A DNA stretch of 52,830 bases from Pirellulaceae bacterium. GTDB lineage: Bacteria; Planctomycetota; Planctomycetia; Pirellulales; Thermoguttaceae. The translations under genes and the position numbers were made by a program. The notes beneath the pieces are model-generated. The model made no database searches and had not been told where the DNA came from. It saw only the letters and a program-made list of their open reading frames with translations. Positions 24,343-34,500 of the stretch are shown in pieces (positions within the stretch are counted from its first letter, which is position 1; the number at the start of each line of letters is the position of its first letter). The stretch covers positions 1 to 52,830 of the forward strand of contig JAAYCB010000314.1 of assembly GCA_012744395.1 (NCBI GenBank), given 5' to 3'.

Positions 24343-25206
24343 GTGAACGATTCTTCCCAACAGCTGATTCGCGTTGGCCACAGCCCCGATCCCGACGATG
24401 CGTTCATGTTCTACGCATTGGCCAAGAACAAGCTGGACACCGGCCGTTTCCGCTTCGAGCACGAGCTGGTCGACATCGAAACGCTCAACCGGCGGGCCTT
24501 TTCCGGCGAACTGGAATTGACGGCGATCAGCGTGCACGCCTATGCGCACTTGAACGACATCTACATGCTCTGCCCTTGCGGCGCGAGCATGGGCGAGCAG
24601 TACGGACCGATGGTGGTCGCCCGCCGGGCATGGTCGATCGAGGACCTCCGCGGCAAGACGATCGCCGTGCCGGGAACGTTGACGACGGCCTTTCTCGCCC
24701 TGAGCATCTGCCTCGGAGGCGAGTTTTCGCACGTCGTCGTCCCCTTCGACACGGTTCTCGACGTGGTGGAGGCCGGCCAGGCCCAAGGCCAGCCGGTCGA
24801 CGCGGGGCTGGTGATCCACGAAGGCCAACTGACCTATGCCCAGCAGAATCTCGCGCTTGTGCTTGACACGGGAAAATGGTGGTTCGACGAGACGGGGCTC
24901 CCTCTGCCCCTCGGCGCCAACGCGATCCGCAAGGACCTCGGCGAGGAGGCGATCCGCGAGGTCACCCGGTTGCTGAAGGAGAGCATCCGCTACGGGCTTG
25001 ATCACCGCGCCGACGCGCTCGACTACGCACTCACGTACGGCCGCGGGCTCGATCGCGCCAAGGCCGACCAGTTCGTCGGCATGTATGTCAACGATTGGAC
25101 GCTCGATTTCGGCGACCGCGGCCGCCAGGCCGTCCGCCAGCTGCTCGCCCGGGGGCACGCCGCCGGCGTGATCCCCAGACTGGTCGAGCCGGAATTCGTC
25201 GATTGA
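24343..25206 (+). CDS. mqnD: 1,4-dihydroxy-6-naphthoate synthase (futalosine pathway)
   Basis: 287 residues from GTG 24343. It opens with IRVGHSPDPDDAFMFYALAK, the hallmark of MqnD/MqnA proteins, and follows the periplasmic-binding-protein fold: ELELTAISVHAYAHL, MVVARRAWSIEDLRGKTIAV, PVDAGLVIHEGQLTY, LPLPLGANAIRKDLGEEAI. MqnD converts cyclic dehypoxanthinyl futalosine to 1,4-dihydroxy-6-naphthoate, a menaquinone precursor. MqnD fits better than MqnA because of the SPDPDDAFM start and the IHEGQLTY segment. No other mqn gene lies in the window. No signal peptide, so cytoplasmic, as expected. Confidence 0.9.
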   Translation: MNDSSQQLIRVGHSPDPDDAFMFYALAKNKLDTGRFRFEHELVDIETLNRRAFSGELELTAISVHAYAHLNDIYMLCPCGASMGEQYGPMVVARRAWSIEDLRGKTIAVPGTLTTAFLALSICLGGEFSHVVVPFDTVLDVVEAGQAQGQPVDAGLVIHEGQLTYAQQNLALVLDTGKWWFDETGLPLPLGANAIRKDLGEEAIREVTRLLKESIRYGLDHRADALDYALTYGRGLDRAKADQFVGMYVNDWTLDFGDRGRQAVRQLLARGHAAGVIPRLVEPEFVD

Positions 25207-25865
25207 CGGCAATCGAATCTGGCGTGACCGAATCCAAGCGATACGCGAGGATACGGGCAAGCCCGGCGACCCCAAGCAGCAAGTTCATCTTAGTAATCGG
25301 CCCCGATGACATCAGGTGCGACGACGACACCCTCCACGAACAAGTCGGCGCCTCTCCCCCCTCCTCTCCGCGCCTCCGCGTGAGTTCTTCACGCTGTCCA
25401 AAAGCTGCTCGTGGCGAGTGTTCTGTCCAGAGCGCGGCCGCACACGCGCGGGGCCCCCGTCTGGGTCTTCCTCTCCCTAGAAATAGGGGGTCGTCATGCG
25501 GATGGCCGCGCGATCGATCGATCGCTTGCGGAACTTCCGGGAATCGTCGGGGTTGCAGAGTTTGGGGTATGGGTATCGGCGGCAGTCCAGTCGCACCCCC
25601 AATGTGGTGGATTGCCGTTGAGCGCGTACCGCCAGTGCAGACCCTACCGGTTGATCCCAATTTAGGGAAAGGCTTAAGGGTATTGAGCTTGCGGAACACG
25701 GGGCTACGATGATGGAGAGGGGTGCATCCCGGCCAGGTTTTCAGGGCTCAGATTGCCAGTTTTCAAGAGCGGCAAAATCGGGCCCTTGATTCGAGGCACG
25801 GGGCTTTTGGAGCTTGAGCCTCGGCTATTGAACGGTTGCCGCATTCCTGAAAGGAAACAAGTCCG
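25207..25865. other. Gap between mqnD and the exported BON gene
   Basis: 659 bases. I see no gene with coding-like features. A CT-rich stretch at about 25350-25384 (ending CGCGCCTCCGCGTGAGTTC) resembles a low-complexity word scattered in planctomycete genomes. The promoter of the BON gene must lie here, but no clear box was found. Confidence 0.4.
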
Positions 25866-26657
25866 ATGGCCAGTCGCTGGATGATGTTGAGTGTGGCGTT
25901 GTTGGTTGTTGGGCTGATCTGCGGCGAGGCCCTGGCCCAGCAGACCGGCCGATCGTCGACCGGCCGATCGTCGACTTCCCGGTCCGCGACTGCCGGATCG
26001 ACAGGCAGTCGATCGTTCGGCAGCGGTGTGACAGCCGGGACGCGGACATCGATCGGCGGAGCCAACCGAACTGGCGGCACGGGCAGTTCGGGCAATTTTG
26101 GCGTGGGATCGGCCGGCACCGTCGACTCGTCGGACCGGTTTGTTCGCACGAGTCGCCAGTCGGGCGCGTTCGTCGGCACCGACTCGACGGACACGCGGGC
26201 GTTTGTCGGTTCGGTGACCGCCGGCTCGGCGACCAGCGCAAGCTCGCGGAACATCCGCCGTGGCGGCGGCGGTTCGGCGAATGCAAACCGGGGCGGCGGC
26301 CGCGGCCGCGGCCGCCAATCCGAAGAGATCCGCATCACGCTCGACGTGGGTTTTGCCCTTCCGCCCGGAAAGACGGCACAGGGCGCCGCCGACCGGGCGG
26401 CGGCCAGGCTCGTCGGGCGGATGGAACGTTCTACTTGGATTCAGAAGCGTTCGCCCCTGGAAGTGACGCTGGATCAGGGGATCGCCACGCTGCGGGGCGC
26501 TGTTGCCACGGAGCACGATCGCGTTCTAGCTGAGCAATTGGCGCTCCTAGAGCCCGCGATCGCGTCAGTGAGGAACGAGTTGGTGGTGCGCCCGCTGGAT
26601 CCGGCTGCCCCGGGGCCTGCGCCGCTTCCGCCAAACCCGAATACCCTGCCCGAGTAA
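25866..26657 (+). CDS. Exported BON-domain protein
   Basis: 263 residues with AAAGGA about nine bases before the ATG. Signal peptide at 1-25 (WMMLSVALLVVGLICGEALA), then a Ser/Thr/Arg/Gly low-complexity region with tandem GRSST units (about 27-45), then a basic RGGGRGRGRQSEE stretch (about 143-157). The C-terminal domain (about 155-245) has TLDVGFALPPGKTAQGAADR, LEVTLDQGIATLRGAV and ASVRNELVV, a BON pattern. Probably periplasmic or envelope-bound. The last 227 bases overlap the convergent lipoprotein gene on the minus strand. Function unknown. Confidence 0.75.
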   Translation: MASRWMMLSVALLVVGLICGEALAQQTGRSSTGRSSTSRSATAGSTGSRSFGSGVTAGTRTSIGGANRTGGTGSSGNFGVGSAGTVDSSDRFVRTSRQSGAFVGTDSTDTRAFVGSVTAGSATSASSRNIRRGGGGSANANRGGGRGRGRQSEEIRITLDVGFALPPGKTAQGAADRAAARLVGRMERSTWIQKRSPLEVTLDQGIATLRGAVATEHDRVLAEQLALLEPAIASVRNELVVRPLDPAAPGPAPLPPNPNTLPE

Positions 26658-27378
26658 ACCTCTCTCTCACCTCGGCGACGGGTCTCTGGCGCCCGAATAC
26701 GCTGGGCATCTGGATCGTGGCGGTCTGCATTCGCGACCGCGGCGCGCTCTGGCCCGCAAGAGCCGATTGGTGCGAGGTCGGCATGACCTGGTCGTCGCGC
26801 GTCCGGTCCCCCGTCTGGCGGCCGCCGGCCGACTCCTGCGGCTCGGGTTGGCCGGGCAGGATCTGCTTGGTCTGCTCGCTGATCACGATCGGGCCGCCCT
26901 TCGGCCGAAAGCGGGCGATCAGGCTGATCTCCTTCCGCGGTCCGCCCGGCTCATCCCAGGGCAGGAAGAAGCTATAGGAGTGACCGAGTTTCGACTGGCT
27001 GTAGTGGATCGGCAGTTGCTCGGCGGTGAACACGTACTTGCGATCGGGCCGGGGATCGCCCGGCTGCCGGTTGTCTTCATCGAATGCGTAGATCACCAGG
27101 TCGCCGTCGACCTTGACCGGATCCTCGTGCTTGTTGTCGTAGAACACCAGCCGGCCGCCGAAGCCGCGCGCTGGGGCCGCGCCCTGCGTGAATCGAACCG
27201 TGTCGACCCAGACCGTGGCGACCTTGACGGGGACCCGCGGCGTGTTGCCGTCGTCCGGCCAGAACGGGATCGCCGACGCGCCTTTCACGTTCAGCTGGGC
27301 GCAACCGGCGAGACAGGACAGCGCGGCCGCGATCAGCCAGCATGAGTGAACCAGTCGAGTTGCAGAGTGGGTTTTCAT
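26431..27378 (-). CDS. Planctomycete-type lipoprotein downstream of gspD
   Basis: 315 residues from ATG 27378 (MKTHSATRLVHSCWLIAAAL), with a lipobox SCLAGC at about residues 22-27, so it should be a lipid-anchored envelope protein. The body has ATVWVDTVRFTQGAAPARGF, GGRLVFYDNKHEDPVKVDGD and VIYAFDEDN, then IHYSQSKLGHSYSFFLPWDE and ISLIARFRPKGGPIV: a compact beta domain that I recall as conserved among planctomycetes without a known role. The C-terminal about 75 residues (after about 240) are low complexity and lie antisense to the BON gene. It starts 28 bases after the gspD stop on the same strand, so it may be cotranscribed and could act as a pilotin-like partner; that is conjecture. Confidence 0.75.
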   Translation of the reverse strand: MKTHSATRLVHSCWLIAAALSCLAGCAQLNVKGASAIPFWPDDGNTPRVPVKVATVWVDTVRFTQGAAPARGFGGRLVFYDNKHEDPVKVDGDLVIYAFDEDNRQPGDPRPDRKYVFTAEQLPIHYSQSKLGHSYSFFLPWDEPGGPRKEISLIARFRPKGGPIVISEQTKQILPGQPEPQESAGGRQTGDRTRDDQVMPTSHQSALAGQSAPRSRMQTATIQMPSVFGRQRPVAEVRERFTRAGYSGLAEAAQAPGQPDPAGAPPTRSSLTRSRALGAPIAQLERDRAPWQQRPAAWRSPDPASLPGANASESK

Positions 27379-27406
27379 CGTTTCAAGGACCTCGCCAAAG
27401 ATCGCT

Positions 27407-30400
27407 TCAATACTGGCTCGGGGCCGAATAGGTGAAAGGAACCGCGGCGGCGGCCGGAGAAACGCCGCCGGTGTAGCAGGTCGCCGCCGAGGTGGCGTCA
27501 ACGTCCGCCGCGCCATGAACGTCCGCGCCGGTCTGGTACGTCGCCGGAGCGACCGGCCGCGAGCCGTCGTCTCCAGGCTTGCGGAGGGGATACACGTTTC
27601 CGCGGGCGTCGCCGGAAGTGTTCGGCGGCGCCAGCCGCGGCGTCGGCGAGTCCAGCGGAATGCTCTCCAGCGGAATCCTCTCCAGCGGGATATCCTCCAG
27701 CGGGATCGCTTCTTCGGCTTCCTTCCCGTCGGGATAGATGGTGTTCGTTTCCTCGTCGGCCCATTCGCCGTTGCGGGGCCTGAAGGCGACATCGGGATGC
27801 AGTTCCAGAACGTCGTTCAGGCACCAATGGATCCGCGCTGCCTCGTCCTGCTTGATCGCCTCGACGTCCTGCTCGCTCTCCACGATCCTCGGCGTCATCA
27901 CGATCAACAGCTCGCTCCGCTTGCTGGTGTAGCCCTGGTAGCGGAAGAGGTGGCCGAGGATGGGAATCTCCGCGAGAAACGGAACGCGGCGGTCGATCCG
28001 CGTCTTGTTGTTGGTGATCAGACCGCCGAGGACCACGGTCTGGCCGTCGAGCGCGCTGACAGTCGTCTGCGCGGTGGTCGTGTTGATCCTGGGGCTGCGG
28101 ATTGTCTGGCCCTCGGAGATCGAGATCGGGATGCCGTCGGCCTCAGGCCCGACTTCCGATTTCTCGGCGTCGATCTCCATCACGACCAGTCCGTCGGGGC
28201 TGATGCGGGGCGTGACGCCGAGGATCAGGCCGACGTTTTCCAGCGTCACCGTGTTCGTCAGGCCGCCGGCTTCGTTGGTCTGCGTGCCCGTGACGCGCGG
28301 GACGCGCTGGCCGACCTGGATGAACGCCGGCTGGTTGTCGAGCGTCATCACCTGGGGCCGGCTGAGGACGTTGATCCGCCGCTCTTCCTTCAGCGCCCTG
28401 AGCAGCATGCTCACCGATTCGCTCGAGGCGGAGAGCACCAGCCCGCCGAAGCCGAGCTCGCTGTTGAGCCGGCCGACGCCGAAGTTGGACAGCCCCTGGC
28501 TGCCGACCGTGCCGGCATTGGCCATGGCTTTCGACGCCCCGCTGTTGCCCAGCGGCCGGGTCACGTCGTTGAACAGGAAGCCGGGCGTGTTGGTCGCCGA
28601 GGTGATCACCTGCTCGGTGACGGTGACGACGCCGTCGGCGGTCGAGTTCTGCGTCGTGTTGGTGATCGTCGAAATATCTCCGAGCAGGCTGCGGTCGAAG
28701 AGAATCGAGTCCTGGAGGCCGAGTTCGATGCCGAACTCCTCCGTATTGTTGAGGGCGACCTCGGCGATCAACACCTGGATCATGACCATCGGCGGCCGCT
28801 CGTCGAGTTCTTCGACGAGCCTGGCGATCTCATCGTAGTACTGCGCGGTCGCGCTGACGATCAGGCTGTTGCTGACCGGTTCGGCAACCACGACCACTTC
28901 GCGGTCGAAGATTTCGAAGGTGCTGAACAGCCCCGCTTCGATCGACCGGGCCTGGCTTTCGCCGCTGAGGTACTGGTTGATCGCGCTGGCCACGTCCTGC
29001 GCCGGGGCGTTCTTCAGCTTGTAGACGACGCTCTTCCGCTCGCGGACCTCGCTCTCATCGAGTCTCAGGAGGATCGCCTCGACCACGGCCAGATCGCCGG
29101 TCGAGCCGGAGGCGATGATGCTGTTGGTGCGGACGTCGACGGCGAAGCGGAGCGAGACGAGCGAGCTGTCGCCTTCGCCGGCGCCGGTGCGGACCGGCGG
29201 TTCGCTGGCGGCGGCCGTCTGCCCGAACAGCGACTCGAGCATGTCGAGCAGCGCCTGGGCATCGCCGTTGACGATCGTGAAGACCTTGATTTGGGCCGAC
29301 GCAACCGGCAACTGGTCGAGTTGATGGATCAGGGCCTCGATCAGCGGCATGCTTTCCGGCGGCGCCGAGACCAAAAGGGCGTTGGCCCTGGGATCGGCGG
29401 TGACCCGCACGTCGGTGAGAATGCCGGAGTTGAGCAGCTTCTGACCTTCCGGATCGATCGTGACGAACCGCAGGGCGATCGACTTCTGCTCCACCGCCTG
29501 CTGCTGAATCTGCTGTGCCTGCCCGGCGCGGCGGCCGATGATCGCTTCCTGCAAGATCGGCTGGAGGTCCTCGGCCAGCGAGTTTCTCAGCTTGAAAACC
29601 CGCAGATCGTTGACCACCTCGACGCTCCGCGTGTCGATTTCAGCGATCATCTTTTCGACTTCCAGCATGTCGCGCGGGCTGGCTTGAACGATCAGCGAAT
29701 TGGAGCGGAAGTCGGCGATGATCCGCAGCCGGGCTCCCAGCCCTTCGCGATCCTCGAAGAATGTCTCGATCGTCTCCTGGACCGTCTCGGCCGGCGCGTA
29801 GCGAAGCCGAAAGACCCTGAACTGCGACTCGGGCGGTACGGGGCGGTCGAGTTGTTGGATCAGGTTGACCACCGAGTTGACGCTCTCGGGGCGGCCGATC
29901 AGGAGCAGGGCGTTCGGCTTGACCAGCGCCGTGATGCTCACGGCGCCTTGCCGCGCCGAGAAGACCTCCTGGTAGAGCTGTCCGATCAGCGTGGCCAGCG
30001 ACTCGCAGTTGACGTGACGGAGTTGGTGGACGACGATCGACGGCTCGGTCTCGGTGCTGAGCTTCTCGATCTGCTGGATGATCTCCACGACCTGTTGCAC
30101 GTCGCGCTTGTGCCCGCGGATCAGGATCACGTCGAGCCCTTCGAGCATCTCGATCTGCACGGGCCCGATCAATCCCGCGCCTTGTTCCACGCCGGGAAAG
30201 GGAACCGTTGCGGCAACCTGGCCTTGGTCCGGTTGCTCCTCCTCCGCGCCGGGTGGTCCGGGCTGCGCTGGCCCGGGGGGGGCGTCCTCGGCGTTCGCCG
30301 CCGTGGTGCTCGTCTGGATTGCCTTGACCGCCTGCCCCACGTCGTCCGCGGAAAGCGATGTCAAGGAAACCAGGCAGCGGCTCTGCTCGTCGGCCGGCTT

Positions 30401-31273
30401 TGGCGCGTCGAGCGACTGGATCAGCCGGGCGCACGATTCATAAGCCGTGCCCGGCGGCCCATCGAGCATTACCCGATTCCCCACCGCGTCCAGCCCGATC
30501 ACCAGGTGGACTCCGCCGCCAACCGTAAGGCGGAAGAGCGGCGGCGTTCCCGCCGCCTGCGGCAATTGAGACCACCGTTCGCCCATGGCCATCCGCAGTG
30601 TCGATTCGAGCTGGCCGGCCGTCAGGTTTTTCAACTGGTACTCGCGCCGCTGGACCGCGCCGCTGGCCGCCGGCGCGGCCGCGGCCACGGCCGCTCGAGG
30701 AGCCGCAACAGGAGCAGAACTTGGGGCCGATCCGGGGACCGGCGCCGGCTGCTCCGGGGCCGGTCCCTGGCCGCCGGAGGCGGCCGATACAACCGCCTGG
30801 ACCTGTGCGGCAACCTGTTGCTGAACAGACTCGGGTGCCATCACAAGGATCTGGGCGGACCGCTGGTCATGGTAGATGCGGACGCTCGGGTCGCCACGAA
30901 ATTGTTCGTTCAGGGCGGCATCGAGCACAAGCCCCTGCGCGTGTGTGCAACCGTAGGCGCGGAGTAGCGGCTCGGCGGACGCAGGCCCCGAGACCGACGC
31001 CGGTTGGGAAAAACTGGCCTGGCGGGCGCCCGCATAGTCTCCCCCAGGGCCGTAGGCGGGAATCGGCTGGACGCGGTTGGCTTGGGGAACGCCAGTACCG
31101 GCAGAATTGCCGCGGTAGTGGACCACCAAGGCTGCCGGCGCCATCGCGGCGCGATTGTACTCGTCCGCCGAAGTCACGGCGGGAATCGCCAATAGTCCGG
31201 CGAGAACCGCCAGACCGAACCGGCACACGGACCACAGGGAGCCGTCCGAGCCGAGTGCAGTCGCTCTTAACAT
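27407..31273 (-). CDS. gspD: Very long type II secretion secretin GspD
   Basis: 1288 residues from ATG 31273 (AAGGA nine bases upstream), about twice the usual 650-700. Signal peptide at about 1-38 (ending PAVTSADEY). After Ala/Pro-rich linkers, at least five secretin N-type (NolW) repeats can be seen: VVHQLRHVNCESLATLIGQL (about 414), RVFRLRYAPAETVQETIETF (486), RVFKLRNSLAEDLQ (558), KVFTIVNGDAQALLDMLESL (661) and VVYKLKNAPAQDVASAINQY (749). The secretin channel domain runs from VMIQVLIAEVALNN (about 826) through VLSRPQVMTLDNQPAFIQVG (about 970) to VPFLAEIPILGHLF and LLIVMTPRIVES (about 1125). The last 160 residues are an extension with four tandem IPLE/IPLD units. It forms the outer-membrane gate; the other gsp genes are 11 kb away. 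Confidence 0.92.
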   Translation of the reverse strand: MLRATALGSDGSLWSVCRFGLAVLAGLLAIPAVTSADEYNRAAMAPAALVVHYRGNSAGTGVPQANRVQPIPAYGPGGDYAGARQASFSQPASVSGPASAEPLLRAYGCTHAQGLVLDAALNEQFRGDPSVRIYHDQRSAQILVMAPESVQQQVAAQVQAVVSAASGGQGPAPEQPAPVPGSAPSSAPVAAPRAAVAAAAPAASGAVQRREYQLKNLTAGQLESTLRMAMGERWSQLPQAAGTPPLFRLTVGGGVHLVIGLDAVGNRVMLDGPPGTAYESCARLIQSLDAPKPADEQSRCLVSLTSLSADDVGQAVKAIQTSTTAANAEDAPPGPAQPGPPGAEEEQPDQGQVAATVPFPGVEQGAGLIGPVQIEMLEGLDVILIRGHKRDVQQVVEIIQQIEKLSTETEPSIVVHQLRHVNCESLATLIGQLYQEVFSARQGAVSITALVKPNALLLIGRPESVNSVVNLIQQLDRPVPPESQFRVFRLRYAPAETVQETIETFFEDREGLGARLRIIADFRSNSLIVQASPRDMLEVEKMIAEIDTRSVEVVNDLRVFKLRNSLAEDLQPILQEAIIGRRAGQAQQIQQQAVEQKSIALRFVTIDPEGQKLLNSGILTDVRVTADPRANALLVSAPPESMPLIEALIHQLDQLPVASAQIKVFTIVNGDAQALLDMLESLFGQTAAASEPPVRTGAGEGDSSLVSLRFAVDVRTNSIIASGSTGDLAVVEAILLRLDESEVRERKSVVYKLKNAPAQDVASAINQYLSGESQARSIEAGLFSTFEIFDREVVVVAEPVSNSLIVSATAQYYDEIARLVEELDERPPMVMIQVLIAEVALNNTEEFGIELGLQDSILFDRSLLGDISTITNTTQNSTADGVVTVTEQVITSATNTPGFLFNDVTRPLGNSGASKAMANAGTVGSQGLSNFGVGRLNSELGFGGLVLSASSESVSMLLRALKEERRINVLSRPQVMTLDNQPAFIQVGQRVPRVTGTQTNEAGGLTNTVTLENVGLILGVTPRISPDGLVVMEIDAEKSEVGPEADGIPISISEGQTIRSPRINTTTAQTTVSALDGQTVVLGGLITNNKTRIDRRVPFLAEIPILGHLFRYQGYTSKRSELLIVMTPRIVESEQDVEAIKQDEAARIHWCLNDVLELHPDVAFRPRNGEWADEETNTIYPDGKEAEEAIPLEDIPLERIPLESIPLDSPTPRLAPPNTSGDARGNVYPLRKPGDDGSRPVAPATYQTGADVHGAADVDATSAATCYTGGVSPAAAAVPFTYSAPSQY

Positions 31274-31593
31274 GGCAGAAATTCCTTGTCGCCTTGGCCG
31301 TCGTGGGGGGGTACGCCGGAAATCTGCGCGCAAACGGCAAATACAGCGTGAAAGGAATAATCGGCAAAGTCTCTCCAGACCTTCAGGAAGACTGGCAAAA
31401 AAGACGGTCACTGTCGCGGGTTTCGCCAGCCGAGGAAGGTGATTCCCAGGCAAGGCCGGGGGCAGAAGAATCGGCGCAAGTGATTGTCAGATAACCACTT
31501 GACGCCAAGAACCCCAGCTCGCGCCGTTCGCCGCGGCACGCACGATGAAAAAAATAGTTGCCTTGCCCTAGAAATGCGGCCGGTTGGACGATG
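31274..31593. other. Gap between the cyclophilin protein gene and gspD
   Basis: 320 bases, presumably containing the gspD promoter on the minus strand. No convincing box or terminator hairpin seen; the frames covering it are antisense shadows. Confidence 0.4.
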
Positions 31594-34500
31594 CTACGGC
31601 CCGAGTCGCTTCACGGCGGCAACTGTCTGCACGTGTGCTTGGGCGGGGACTGTCGCCGGGTTGTCCGAATCGGCCGGCTCCGTCTTCCCCTCGGCACGGT
31701 CTGGCGTGAAGGGAATGCCAGAATCGGCCGGTTGTTCAGGCGGCAGGTCGCTTGCCTGCCGAGCGCGGTCCGGCGGGATCGCCTGTTGTGGATCCCCGTC
31801 GGTGGCGACGATCGCCGCGAGCATCGCATCCTGGGCTTCAGCGGTTTCCGCGGCGATCTGATCGAGGAGGCGATCGAGGCTGGCCGCCTCATCCTCGGGA
31901 TTCGGCGGATCTTTCTCGCGCAGGTCCTTCGCTTCCGGCGCGTCGGAGCTTTCCGGCCCGCCGCCGCCCGCGGCGCCGGTCGGGCCGAATTGCGTCCCGA
32001 AAAAGTCCCCACCGAAGAAACCCGCGCCGAAGAAACCGCGATCGCGGTAGACGCCCGCCTGCTGAAGAACGACGGTTCCGCCAGAGGCGAGGGCCAAATC
32101 GGCGCCGGGCGCTGTCTCGGGACCGGCCAGGGGCGGCGAGACCGTGGACGACCGGGGAGTGAGCATTGCGGCGACCAGTTCCGCGAGGCTGTCGACCACG
32201 GTGATTTCAACGACCTGGCGCGCGTCGAGGGACGTGGCGGATTGCCCGGCGACCTCGCGAGCCACGACCGTGACCTCCAGGGTCTGCTCCAGCGTACCGG
32301 CCGGCAAGAAGTCCTCCGGGACCTGCCAGCGGACCTGGCCGCTGGCCGCATCGATCTCCATTGCCCGGGGCACGTCGCCCTCCAGCGCGTACTCGAGTGC
32401 GGCCGCGGGAATGTCCGGATCGCGGGCGATCACCTGAAATGCCAGGACTTCGCCGGCGACGACCCGCTGCACCGGCGTGGGCTCGAAGACGGGCGGTCGG
32501 TTGTTCTCGACGACCGTGATCGTCACGGCATGCTCGGCCGAGAGGTTGCCGGGCCCGGAATCGGTAACGCGGACCCCGAAGCGATACTGGCGGCCGCCCT
32601 GCGTCTCGTCGGGGCTCCATGTGAACCGCCCCGTCATGGCATCGATCTCGGCGCCGTCGGGCACATCGCCGAAAAGGCTGAAGACGAGCTGGTTGGCGGG
32701 CAGATCGGCATCGGCCGCGAGAAAGCGGAAATCGATCAGCGACTCCTCGTCGCCGGTCCATTCGTCGAAGACCTGCGTGAAATAGGGGGCGGAGTTGACC
32801 TCGCGAACGGTCACCTGGACCGTCTGAAGCGACCGGGCTCGGACTCCATCCGAAGCCGCGAAGACCAGGTCATACAGTCCGTATCCATCCGCTTCGCCGG
32901 TGTGCCACGTGAACCGCGCCGTGTGGCCGTCCAATTGCTCGATCGTGTAGTCGGCGCCGGCGGGGAGCGTGCCGCCGTGAAGCGCGATCGTCATCGGCGA
33001 ATCCGGCAGCGCCGGATCCACCGCCGTGACCAGCAGCGTCAGCGTCTCCAGCTCATCGACGATCGTCTCGCCCTGAATCCCGACCTCAACGGGGGAGAAG
33101 ACCGACAACGTGAACTGCTGGCTCCCCTCGTTCCCCGCCCCGTCGCGGATCAGCACCACAATCGGGTGGTCCGCGACGTCGTCGGCCGTCGGCGTCCACG
33201 TGATCACCCCCGTACTGGGATCGATCACCATGCCGGCGGGAACGGGCGACTCGAGCTGGTAGAGTATGTTCTCCTCGCCCTCTTCCGGGGATTCGGCGTT
33301 GTACTCGTACAACTCCCCCAGGTACGCGTCGGTCACGGGCGCGGAGGTGATCGGCGGCGCCTCGGTATCGACCGTGAAGAGAAACGGCGCGGACAGGTCG
33401 CTGGGAAGAACCTGGTTGCCGTAGGCCTCGCCGAGGGGGAGAACCTGCTGCGCTTGGAGAATATACTCCCCGTCGGACAACCGGCTGCCGGTGGCCAGGC
33501 GGATCGTGGCCACGTAGTTGGCCGAACCATCCCCCTGGGCGATCCGCGAGATTTCCTGGTGGGGCACCTCGACGCCATTCAGGTGAATCTTCAGCGCTGA
33601 AGCGGCCGCCAGCCCGTAGATGTTGAACTCGAGCGTTTTGTCTTCGCTGTTGTCGCGGTTCGTCGAGCCGTCGATGACTCCCGTGTCCATGCCCGGGGCA
33701 AGCTTGATCGTCGGCGTCGCCGGGGGAATGTGGATCATCACGACCTGCGAGTCGATCTTGCTCTCGTCGTACGTGCCGGTGGAACTCGGCACGAGCGAGG
33801 CGGCGGTCGGCCCCACACGGAAGACGACCTCGGCGACCCCGATTGCGCCGTTCTTCGGGACAATCGTCACCAATCCGTTTTCGTCGACGCTGACCTCCAG
33901 GTCGCTTGTCTCCGTGAGCAGTTCGGCGGCGTAGTAGACGGTATCGCCTTCGACGTCGGTCGCTTCGAGCTGGAAATGGTGAGGGGTGTCGATTGCCAGC
34001 CAGATGGGATCGATCGGGCCGAGGAAGGGATTGGAGTTGGAACTGTCCGGAAGGACGTTGACGCGAATCGTCTTGCTGGCCGTGCCTCCCTTGCCGTCAC
34101 GGACGGTCACCGTGATGTCGCCACTGTCGTAGGTGCCGTGGGGCGCGCCGACGAGCATCACGGCGTTCTGCGCGTCCTGGAAGATCTCCACCGACTCGAT
34201 GAGAATCTCGTCCAGGGGCCGATCCGACGCGTCCGTCTGGGCCTGGGAGATCGCCTCGCGAACGCCGTCGCCATCGGTGATCATCCCGAAGATCGTGTGG
34301 TTGAAGTCGAGCCAGCGGGGGAGCGAGAATCCGCCCGAGGGGATATCCGTGATGAAGAACTGGGAGTCGTTCGTGTCGTCGCCGGCCTTGGCCATGGCCA
34401 ACAGGCCGGGCGAAGTGAATTGCAGGTCGGCGTGGTATTCGTCGTCGAACTTCTCGCCCGTCCCGCTGATTCCCAACCCATCCCTGGAGCCCCCCTGGAT

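Noticed and set aside
25088..25712. Frames on both strands in the mqnD-BON gap
   Set aside because: They overlap the mqnD end and each other and have no ribosome site or recognisable content.
27515..30967. Plus-strand open frame of 1150 codons opposite gspD
   Set aside because: Mirror frame of the secretin gene; the minus-strand product has clear secretin domains and signal peptide.
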